From Cheilinus undulatus (Eukaryota > Chordata > Actinopteri > Labriformes > Labridae), in the NCBI RefSeq assembly GCF_018320785.1, contig NC_054873.1, forward strand, positions 35,191,196 through 35,255,195: DNA of 64,000 nt, in the 5' to 3' direction. Shown here in pieces: positions 49,021-59,500 of this stretch; the first letter of the stretch is position 1, and every line of letters begins with the position of its first letter. The notes beneath the pieces were generated by a model that searched no databases, was not told the DNA's origin, and saw nothing but the letters and a program-made list of their open reading frames with translations. The translations under genes and the position numbers were made by a program.

Positions 49021-49281
49021 ACCTCCGCCAAGGAGTTTATGTGATCGGTGGGGTTTGTTAGTATGTTAGTTTGTTTGTTCGCTACATAACTCAAAAAGGT
49101 ATGGACGGATTTTGATGAAATTTTCAGGAAATGTCAGAAATGGCATAAGGGAGAACTGATTAGATTTTGGGAGTGATCTGGATCACCGTCTGGATCCAGG
49201 AGTTTTTTTGAAGGATTCTTTACTATTGGGAGATAGGGCTAATGGCAGAGGTCTGCACTCTCTGAGTGCTTTTCTAGTTCT
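49021..49281 (+). mobile_element. Dispersed 'CCTCCGCCAAGGAG...CTTTTCTAGTT' repeat
   Basis: Begins ACCTCCGCCAAGGAG; the middle has CTCAAAAAGGTATGGACGGA and TTTTGATGAAATTTTCAGGA; it ends GGTCTGCACTCTCTGAGTGC, then TTTTCTAGTT. I know this sequence as a repeat found in many aquatic animal genomes, but I cannot place it in a transposon class. Confidence 0.55.
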
Positions 49282-50489
49282 GATTGGCAACAGATCTGTT
49301 GCACGTTTTCTCCTACAACAGCTGTTAACATGTGGTTAAATTTGAGCCCTAAATGGTCCAGTTACCAATGCATCTCTTTTCTTCAAGGACCTATGCTCTC
49401 GTAGCCTTTTGTAAAAATTATTTTGCATCACTAGATGTTTTTTTTCCAATCTTGAAATGTTATTGTTTTGGATATGGGTCCAAATAAAACCGGTTTCTAA
49501 CTTGAGGTAAATGTATCAATGTAAGACTAGAACAGGTTTATTTTGTGCAATTAGCTTGTGACAAGTTATGAACTTCAATATATATTTCTGAAGTTATATG
49601 TAGAGGGTTTATGGGGGTCATCTTGTTATCTCTGGTTTGTTAAGCCTTATGTCACAATTCCACCAGACAGTCCTTCCAAAATGGTTTCTGAAATACTCTA
49701 CAAATGGCCCATTTTCCTTCTTTAAATTATTTCACCTTATAAAATCTGAAAAATTTCCCTGGAGTCTGGATTTACATTTGAAATGAGCTTTTGTGGGCTG
49801 AGTTGTGGCTGTGGTTGAAGAGCACCAATGTCCTTTGCTGCTGCAGTCATGGAGAAGCTGGGATCAACCTTGAGTAAGTAGGTTTTTTGATTTCCCTTTT
49901 CTTTTTTTTTTTTTTTGACGTGGTAAAGCAGAGACTTGTACTCCAAGTTTGTTTGGCTTAATCTTTGTCATGTTTAGTATTTGAAAATGTTTCTTTCATT
50001 AACTACTCAAATCTTTTTTTTTTAGACTATTTTACTGCCAACAATTCTTATTTCATATTTTCGTTTACACTAACATTTCAGTATGGAACCAATATTACTT
50101 ACCTCTTTCTACTGTATGTTACACGCTGCTAAAGGATTAATTATTTAAAGCATTGTCAATGCATATGTTTCACTCAAATGCATCAGACTGAATATTTGTA
50201 TAGCACTTGGAGATTTCTTTGCTGCTCTGGTAAACTTATGGCACCTGATCAAATATGCTGAGCAGGTTTTAGTGCCTCAGGTACTCTCCCCGCTTCATAA
50301 TCTCTAAACTGTGCTCAGAATCAAACTCTGTTCTTACGTCGTAAACACAGCAGTCAAGAGTTAAACTACAGAGAAAAATGGAACAGGAAAAATGGCAAAT
50401 AAGTGAAGTTCATTTTAACAGATAATGCAATTGCAAAGTAGACATTCAAAGGACAAAATCTTTTGCACACCTAGGATTGTGATCGAAAC

Positions 50490-50790
50490 CCATTCAAGAA
50501 TTTTGGGCGGGGGCCTCAGAAGGAGTCGACCGCACCAAAACCTGGTTTAAGAACCATGATATACCTGTGCTTGATTGGCCAACAAACTCGCCTGACCTAT
50601 AGAACATTGAAAATCTATGGGGTATTGTGAAGAGGAAGATGTGAAACACCAGACCAAACAAAGCAGAAAAGCTTCTAAAAGCCACGATAAGAACCTCCAT
50701 GCCACACTGTATTGCTTCAGTAATTGATGCAAAAGGAGCCCTGACCAATTCTGATGATTATGAAAGAATACGTTTAAAGATTATACTTGT
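50490..50790 (+). pseudogene. Tc1/mariner transposase 3' remnant
   Basis: Plus-strand translation across frames gives WFKNHDIPVLDWPTNSPDL, stop, NIENLWGIVKRKM, stop, and IDAKGAL. This is the C-terminal part of a Tc1 transposase around the last catalytic acidic residue (WPxxSPDLNPIENLW). Two stops interrupt it and the 5' two-thirds are absent. Inactive. Confidence 0.75.
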
Positions 50791-50892
50791 TTTGACAAAG
50801 TTAGGGAGGAAAAAAAGGGCCGTACAAAGAAAGATAAAGGTAAGAAAGTTAAAGTTTTTAATTAGTCCATCTTCATGCCTGAGATGTTGACA

Positions 50893-51140
50893 GCCCTGCT
50901 AGATGCAAGGGCCACCTGAGGCATCACCAGTCCAGCCTGATGCAAAGACTGACCCCCAGAATCAAAGAAATGTCATGTAAAGAGGTTCAGGTGCAAAAGG
51001 CTATGATATGTTAAAGCCCTGCCAGACGCAAAGGCAAGTCCCCCTCGGTTTAAAAAATGGTCTCTGTCCCTACAAGTCTAAAGAAAGGGTCCAGATGCAA
51101 GATGCTACCTGGAGTGTCAGCAGCCCTGCCAGACACAAGG
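50893..51140. repeat. Degenerate repeat with thrice-repeated AGCCCTGCCAGACGCAAGG word
   Basis: Variants of AGCCCTGCCAGACGCAAGG begin near 50894, 51015 and 51122, about 121 and 107 bp apart, with weaker similarity (GGTCCAGATGCAAGATG, GGTTCAGGTGCAAAAGG) between them. It lies just 3' of the unrecognised minus-strand gene-like sequence and may be its 3' region or an independent tandem array. Confidence 0.4.
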
Positions 51141-51284
51141 TCTATCTCAAGATGACCAAATCCTGCCAACAAGAAGGTCCAGGATAAATTTCCCTTTGTG
51201 GGTGATAAATTATTCCTACTGTATCCATCCTTTAAGGAGTGCTTTGACCGATTCAGATAGTCAATCAGCCTTTCTATTTAAGGA

Positions 51285-52068
51285 TCAGTCTGAATCCCCT
51301 ACATCAGTCGACCTCAGCTTCCGTGCAGGCCCCTGTTCCTCCTCATCGTCGCTCTCATCTCTGAGACATCGTTTTGAACAGCTGGGGCCAGAAGATGAGG
51401 AAGCCACCTGGTTCTCTTCATTATCCTTGTCTCCAAACTCAGACAAACCACTGTCAGACTCCTCGTCTCCCACAGGCCAAAAGTGCCTGTGATATGCAAG
51501 CAGCTGGTCAATGTGACGCCAAACCATAGCACGAAGAGCAGAAGGAGTGTTGTCAGGATCGTCTGGCCACAAAGCCTGGTGTAAAACATGCAGATTGACA
51601 GCCTGATCAACCTCTCTGCGTAGTGCTGTGTCAGGGTCAGTGAATGGATAAAAAGGATCAGCCTCCCCCTTGTCCTCAGACCAACCACTGTCTGGGTCTC
51701 CCCTTCTGACAAGCCACATGAGCCTGTGATGGGCAATCAGCCTGTTAATACCATTGCAAACCAAACCTTGAAGAGCAAGGTCTGGGCCACAGGATCCACT
51801 CAAAGAGACACAGAAGATCAATGACTTCATTCTGATCTGTGCAAAGAGCAGTCGGGATCAGGAGGAGCACACAGGTAACCAGGGAATGCCTGTAGGAAAT
51901 CAGAGACAGTGTGAGGGTTGACAGGAGAAAATTCGTCAGAAGGACCAGGTTCCATCTGAGCATCAAACCCATAATCATTTTGCTGCTCTTCCTTGTGGTT
52001 ACCAACAAGGTTGCGGATGGGGACTTCTCGAGGATTTTCAGCAGTAGCAGGTTGAAAGAAATTCCCTG
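51285..52068 (-). pseudogene. Unrecognised acidic gene-like sequence with internal duplication and two frame breaks
   Basis: I do not recognise this. On the minus strand a good acceptor (GATTGTCTCTTCAG) at about 52069 opens a frame reading ENPREVPIRNLV and SDFLQAFPGYLCAPPDPDC until TGA at 51829-51827. A second frame (to 51748) carries DQNEVIDLLCLFEWILWP. A third (51830-51285) carries ALQGLVCNGINRLIAHHRLM, SGWSEDKGE, ALRAMVWRHIDQLLAYHRHF and DSGLSEFGD, then an acidic Ser-rich tail with basic KR patches. The first two frames lead into the third near 51845 and 51790. A module of about 70 residues occurs twice; the first copy is the one broken by both frame shifts. Either a decayed gene, assembly errors, or unusual splicing. 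Any upstream exons are not identified. The composition suggests a nuclear protein, but no function is proposed. Confidence 0.45.
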
Positions 52069-52589
52069 AAGAGACAATCAAATTTCACAAAAGTCACATT
52101 CTGCACATCTGTGAAAGAGATTTAAGTTTTGCAGGCTAATTTAATCATTCTTGGCTATCTTATTATTAGCTCTAAATGTAAGACATAGATACCTAACATA
52201 ATTCCATGGTCACGAGACAAACATATTTTGACTTTTTTTTTTAAACCTCACAGTCGCCATCTTTTATCCTGTTTGAACAACAATTTTAAGAAATTATATG
52301 CCATTGTTTTCCAATCACTATGTCACAACTGGTGACATATTCCAAAGCTGTGGCGGGAAATTGAATAAAATGTTACAAAGTAAAACCATTTTAAACCGAG
52401 AAGACACTGAGCAAAATAAATTAGCATTTTCCTTTTAAGTTAGCATAAAGTCTGTCAACTGTAGGCAACCTTTCATAATGAATCTTAACACTAGACTAAC
52501 TTTTTTACTTGACTGAAACACATTTTGGTGTAAAAGAAACAAACTTTATTTTTATTGATAAATGATTGAAATGTCTTAAATGCTGAGTT

Positions 52590-52740
52590 TTTCCTCCTCT
52601 GACAACTGTGGTCAGTAGTGCTTCAACATTTTTTTTGCCAATTTTTGCCACTCTAGCCCAGTTTTACCACTCTGTAGTTATCTTTCACCACTTCTTGTCA
52701 GCCAGTTTTCCCACTTGCAACCCATTTTTGCAAATTATAG
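52590..52740. repeat. Degenerate TTTTTGCCACTTTT-type tandem repeat
   Basis: Units such as TTTTTGCCAATTTTTGCCAC, CCCAGTTTTACCACTCTG and CAGTTTTCCCACTTGC resemble the arrays at 8918-9062 and 9483-9720. Confidence 0.45.
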
Positions 52741-53353
52741 ATTTTTTTAGCCTCTTTTCACAACTAAAATATTAAATTTCCCTTTTGTTATTTCTGTTCC
52801 TCCTATTTAATTTTTTCATCCTGATGCTTGTGCACAGCATACATGAATGGGGTCTGACATTACTGTCTAAATGGCTTAGTTCGATGTGCCCACCCACAAA
52901 GTTAACATTACCAGAAAACTGGACCATGATTTTGCTGCTTGGCAGTTAGATGGGATGGTCTTGGTTTGGCGGATGCCTAGAGAATGCTACCTCCCTGACT
53001 GCACTGTGACAGTTGTAAAGTTTGGTGGAGGAGGGGTATGGGCCTATTTTTCAGGGTAATGGTCAGGTGGCCGAATACATTTGCCTATGTAGTGTATCAA
53101 TCTTAAATTAGGCTCACTAAAATTGTTTTCCATCGTTGTGGTGAATGATTTTTACATGTTTGTGACTATGCAATGTGAAAGATAAAATTATCTCAGTGAT
53201 AAAAGTCGAGGCTTCTTTTGTTAATTATTCTGAAAAATGAGACTAACTGATTTCCTTCTGTCCGTCTTTCTTATTGACACCTAAAGGCAGCACTTGGCTG
53301 GCACAAATCCTCGGTTAATCGCCTCTCTGGCTGCTGGAGGGGGTTCAGACATC

Positions 53354-53389
53354 ATGCAGTCCGCGGTGGGTGGTGGCGAACCAAAGTGA
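53354..53389 (+). other. ric8a upstream ORF (11 codons plus stop)
   Basis: ATG at 53354 to TGA at 53387-53389, 100 nt before the ric8a start. Whether it is in the mRNA depends on the transcription start, which is not visible. Confidence 0.35.
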
Positions 53390-53489
53390 GAGCTGTAGGC
53401 TTTATCTCAGCGTCAAATAGACGCAGTCACACATACACATACAGGCTTCTGGTGTGACGGCGGTGCAGGAGGAAGCTGCGGAGAGGTAA

Positions 53490-53585
53490 ATGGCGATGAA
53501 GATGGATATAAATGTCACCATAGAGCAAATGGAGACAGGAGAGCAGGACGCTGCTCTGACGGCTCTACAGAGCTACAACAAAGAG
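53490..53585 (+). CDS. ric8a: ric8a coding exon 1
   Basis: 32 codons from the first in-frame ATG, ending phase 0 at AAAGAG|GTAAAG. The first codons give MAMKMDIN; translation may start at Met5 (53502), leaving 28 codons. Confidence 0.88.
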
Positions 53586-56500
53586 GTAAAGGGAACTGTT
53601 TATTAAAGCGTCAAGTTCATCATGCTCTGAAAATTGTGTTTGTGTATTGTAACCCCAGATACGCCGTTTTCGAGCTTTAGGTCAGTTGTACACACATTTC
53701 AAATAATGGTGCTTGCATTATTATATCCTATTATCTATCAATAATCTTTAGAAAGCTTACAGCCTTAACGCCAACTGTGATAATAAGCACTGGTTAAACA
53801 ATTAGCATGTGCATAGAAGCTAATCATGTGTGACGCAGTTTCCCCCGAATTAAAAGAATATTATTGTTATATTGTTTATGCATACTTCAAACTTTAGGTT
53901 TTCCAGCTAAACTTCTTTCAAAGCTGCATCATGATTGTTGCCACGTGGGGGCAGCCAAACAAGTTCTAAACACAACCGTGGAATAGGCTGTCACTTTGGA
54001 AAACTCTATAAACGTTTTTATTTGTGTTTTTGTCTTTTTTGAAGCATAGAAACCAAAACCACTTTAAAATTAACAATGAACTCTGCCTTACACTGAGCCT
54101 TTAAGTCTCACACTGTCACACTGAGACTCAGATGGAAGTAAACTTTCACCATAGTGTCAAAGAACCCCTTTAGTTTATTCTTTCCAGTACAATTTTTGCA
54201 TGCATGCTAAAGTATTAAGACTCAACAGGTGTATCCAAAGTAATAATAAGTGGGTATATTTTGGGGATTTTTGTCTTTATTTCAGATATTGTCAGGAGAT
54301 AGATAATAGGGCTGAGTGATTCAGAAAAAAAAATCAGTTACTATTGTTGTGACTTATTGATTTCAATCGAAAACATTACAAACAATAATTGAAAGATTGC
54401 ATTTATAAGCATGATTTTTTGCAGTTTCTGCACTAGAATAAAATCATTTATATCACATTGTTTACGATAAGTACAGGTTGAAAGTAACTGTTACATTTAC
54501 TCAGATTACCGTAATTGTGGGTTTTTTTAGGTACTAGCAAAAATCTTCTTTTTGCATACATTTTGAAATCAGTACTTCCACTACTACTCAAGTTTTATCC
54601 CAGAGCAGCTGTACTTTTACTTGAGTACAATACTCTTGTAATTTTTCCACCTCTGTTAACTACATGGCATCCTATAATGAGAGAATGATTCCACATCACA
54701 TCCTAAAACAGCTGTTGTACACAGCAAAAACTGTTTATCTTAAGGTCAAACATTTCTGAGTTGATTTGAACTCTCAAAGTGTAATTTTAACTCCATTCTG
54801 GGGCTTCAGTGTTGAAGTTATCTGACAATCTTGAACCACCAGTGTTAGTTGAACTCTGCAAAGAGTCATGCAATCTATGCTCTGACAGTAGTGATTTCAA
54901 ATCTGGGGGTTGTGGACAGAGTTCCCAATCATGCTTTTGTGCAGGATGTTTAGATGTGTTTTATATGTATTCAGTATTAAGATGTTACCTTTTTTACAGT
55001 GATCCCTGCTGTTTCTGTTGTTTTACACATTTGCACTATGAGTGAAGTTATCTGTTGAGTCAAGAGTTCCCGCCTGTGATGTTAAGGTCCCATAGAACAT
55101 TGAAATGCATTGCCTTGCTATGAGGTTGACTCTGCTTTTTTCTTGCTGGGAGAGACTCACCTTGCCACATATTTTCAAGACTGACTGCAGCTCTGTCAAA
55201 CTGTAAAATATTTATAAAGGGTAGTTTGGACCAATATCCTTTAAAGTGTTAATTCCACTGTATGTAAGGTAAATGAACACTTTCAATTCAATTAATTGAA
55301 ACTAGATTAAATCACTATTTGTCCTCCTGCAATTTTCAAAGTGCAATAGTGCAATATATCTTAAACCTGACGTGTGTCATGATACCAGTGTAATATTTTT
55401 TTTGTAGCAGAGATTTTATGCGCTGCACATCATGCAAATGTTGATTCTTTTGGAATAGTTAACAAAAAAATGATACTTATTTTTGTAGATGATTTTCCTA
55501 ATCAAATCGAGAATGGCATAAAAGGATAATTTCCTTCATTACAACAGTTCATATCAACTATGCAGAATGAGTCAAAATAATTGCAGTTACATTTTTTTTT
55601 TCAAAATCATTCAGCCCAGTTTAACCATTTATCAGAAACATTCGCTACAATTTTGTCCAACAACCACATTGCATACTTCTCTGAAAAGTACATTGGCAGC
55701 CATCACATTAGAAAAAGGTCTAGTATTCAAATTCATATCCTTGAGCTTTGTCATCTGTTACTAATACAGTAAAAGCAGAGGACCAGCAGTTTCTTCACCC
55801 AGCCAGTGCATGCATGTGGTGGCAAAATGGGACACATTTGCTGGGTCAAATTTTGAGTCTCCACACAGGTTCACTGAAATGGACTGATAATGGCTCCTGG
55901 TGTAGCTCTATTTGGAACCTATATTTTCTGTCTTAATGGTATCCACATTTCTTATCCTTCAACAGCTTTCTCTGTAACCCGTCTTGGCCAAACTTCCTTT
56001 AAAGCTCACTCTAAGCTCGTGCCTTGTTAGAAACACTCATACCAAAGGTTGTTGAAATATCAAAACAAGCATGGCAACAATCAAACAACTCTCCTCAACT
56101 AGAAAAAAGTAGCAATGATGGTCAAAGAATATACTGAGACAGTAAAAGCAAAAAGATGAATGAGAATCTAAAAGAGTATTATTTACATATTTGCTCATTC
56201 TAAAATAGTTAAAATTACATGTGAGGAGTTATTTTGTGGATATGAAATAGTCTGAAATTAAAACTAATGTTTGATATGGCCTAAAAAAGCAAACTAAACA
56301 TAACTAGGCATAAAACTGAATGGCTTTTATATGAAATTATAGAAACTACTGCTGTGGGAGAGAAGTGATCAACAGCTTACTGTAGAAACTGACTTTGTTT
56401 ACAGTTTACCTTGCAAATATTCGCCATGAATAATAAATTTGGATGTTAAAAGACAACAGAACTCTTGTTAAGATAAGACTTACAGTTTTATATCTACAGG

Positions 56501-59500
56501 GCTTCAAATGTGACCAAATGTAAAATCCCCTACAAGATCTTTGACCTGAAATAAAATAAACAGCTAATGATGTTTTTTGTGTCCACATAGACCCACCCGC
56601 AGAATTTGTCAGGCCCCTCATTGGCCCAGTTAAGGGGCCCCTTCTGAGATGGAATCGAATAATATCAACACATGGTTCTGCAACTTTAGTGCTAGCCTCC
56701 TGGCTAACATTTGCCAATTGCAGGCTCAGATCAGCTTTGCAACTGAAGTTAACAAGTTTGTGAACAAGGGCAAAATGCACCTCTTTTTTCTGCTTTTTTC
56801 TGACTTTTTTCCTGACTTTTTAATGCGCAACATGGCTATACAGAGACCTACATTTACTAAAAACTGTGCAGAGTATTCATTTTGTCCTTAGGTTTTGGCT
56901 TGTATTAAATGTTTCAAAGTCTGTTATCATATTTTGGCTATTGTGATTATGGTGTTTGCCCTAAACACGAGTGCAGAAGACAAACCGATCCACGAATCCA
57001 TTACACATATTGCATCTACTGAAATTTCTCTTCCACAAAAATCTCAGCCAGGTTCCCTCAGTAACAACCCTGTGTAACCATGGCAACAACCACAAGCATC
57101 AGCTTATGAATGATTCTGATCAGAGAATGTCCTGCAGCTCAGCAGGATTTTTTTTAACATACTGGTGTTCAAGCTGACATGTTAGGAAGAGAGATTGTGC
57201 TGTTTAAATATGTACAGGTTCACTTATTTGTGGGTGTGCTCCATATTTTCATGCTTTAGTTAAAAGTTTGAGGCAGTGACTGATTTTCATAGTCATCAGC
57301 TTTTATTTTTGTAGTAAAACAAAATCTAACAGAACCATTCAAATAAAACAATCCTATGACCTTGACAGTGTTTGATGTGCTGTATCAGTGACTACAGGAT
57401 TTCCACATTTTGTCATTACATGAAGTGATCTGGGCTTTAGAGTTGCTGTTGAGTTCAAGAAAACAGAGCCTTCAGAGAAAGCGTGCTTCGTTTGTTTAAT
57501 CGTGTCTGCTTGCACCAGGTGATCCCTGCTGCGTGGTCCTCTCAACCTCAAAGACTTTTAGCTGTGTGGGAGTCGATCATGAAGGCAATAGGATTAGATT
57601 CAGTGATACACAAATAGAGTCTGCTACAGCCCCGTCAAATCCTACTGTAGCTCAGAGCTCTCTGAGAAGAGGAGCTTAGCGCTGCAGAGACTCTGCTGCT
57701 TAATCTGCATGGTCTCTCTTTGCTCAAACACCTGCCTTAGTGAGTCCAAGGAGTCCTCTTTTATGTCCACTCTCCAAACTATTTTAAGCTTTCCCAATAA
57801 ACCATTGCAAAAAATTAGAATATATTACACTAAATTAGAATAACTATATGATGTAAACAAACAACTTTATGCATCAATGATGTTGAATATAGGCGTGATT
57901 ATGTCATGCTCAGGTAAAGACTAACATTTGGCCCTTCACCATGAAATAAAAGCAATGATATCAGGTGAACAAAATATCTTCTGCTTTTTTTTTTCTGGCA
58001 GCAAAGCCAGAAAATTACGGGACATCCCCATATCCTCCATATGCAGTTGAACAATTAGGTGAAAGTGGACAAGGCCTGGGGCCTCATGCTCCAAGGGACA
58101 AGAATTAAGGTGTAGATGTCACGAGTATTGGCACAACCCTGTCCATGCTCCGGTTGTCATTGTATATTACCAGGGGTACGGAAGATAATCTGTTGAAAAA
58201 TAAAGTCATCACCTTTATGACGTGGGGTGGATGTGGTCTAGCGTACTGTCCTGGTGGGTAGTAGGGTTACAACAAGTCCCTGGTGGTGCTGTGAATGTCC
58301 CAAGAGCCTGAAAACTGCCAGTGATCTCTAGGCCTCAAGAATACATTTTTATCATTTTTTTTTTTCTGTTGCAGCCTGCTGCTACAGTCTTTTTAATGTT
58401 TTTTTTATTTATTTATCTGCACTCAATGCCCCATAATGACAAAGTGAAAACAGAATTTTAGAAATCTGCAAAATTATGAATAATCAAAGAACCGAAATAT
58501 CACATTGATGTTGTATTCAGACCCTCTGCAAAAGCACTAGAAATTGAGCTCAGGTTCCTCCCATTTCTCTTGATCTTTGCCGAGATGTTTCTACACCTTG
58601 ATCGGAGTCCACCTGTGGTAATTTGAATTGATTGGACATGATCTGGAAAGACACACACCTCTCTCTAGAAGGCCCAACAGCTGACAATGCATATCAGCGC
58701 AAAAACCAAGCCATGAGGTCAAAGGAACTCTTTGCAACAACAACAACAAAAAAATTTGCTGCGCTGAAGCTTCCCAAGGGCAAAATGGCCTCCATAATTC
58801 TCATATGGAAGAAGTTTGGCACCATCAGGACTCTTCCAAGAAATGGTCACGTGGCTAAACTGAACAATCGGGGGAGATGAACCTTAGTAAGAGAGGTGGC
58901 CAAGCATCTGATGATCACTTGGACTGAGCTCCTGTGTGAGAATGGGACTAAGTTCCAGAAGGACAACAATCAGTGCAGCCCTCCACTGATCTGGGCCTTT
59001 GGCAGATGGAAGTCTTTCTGTAGTGCAAAACACATGAAAGCCCATTTAGTTTTCATGTGGAGGTTTTTTTTTTTTTGCAAACTCCACGGTGTCTGACACC
59101 TTACAGTCTGATAGAAAGGACAATAGGATGAAAAGGGAATTTCATTTTCAAATTTCTGCTGTTACACTTTCAATCCTCCACTGGTACTGAGTGGAATCAA
59201 CCAATTTCTTGTGCCAGGAGCTTCTGTAATATTTAAGAAAATTACAGCTGCATATAGCAGGAGAACTAGTGCTCCTTTAATGTTTTCAGAGGACAATAAC
59301 TCACCAAATAATGTGATGTTTGCCATAAACTGATGGTAGATCTGTGGATTTTTGTTTCCAGTGTTAAAATCTAAGATTTTAGATATACAGGGTATTCATT
59401 GTATGAAAACAAAGCTTTCTTTTAGATGGTCTCTGTGATAGTATTCCTCTGGACAGAAGCTGCTTTTTATTTGCTAATTCCTGTACATACTAACAAGTAT

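Noticed and set aside
51196-51492. Plus-strand Ser-rich ORF opposite the unknown gene-like sequence
   Set aside because: Serine richness is the reverse-complement image of the acidic minus-strand tail; the duplicated pattern exists only on the minus strand.
52245-52265. AAGATGGCG-type start/YY1 word on the minus strand as first exon of the unknown gene-like sequence
   Set aside because: Available donors (ACT|GTGAGG or GAG|GTTTAA) do not give the phase needed to join the 52068 acceptor in the coding-like frame.
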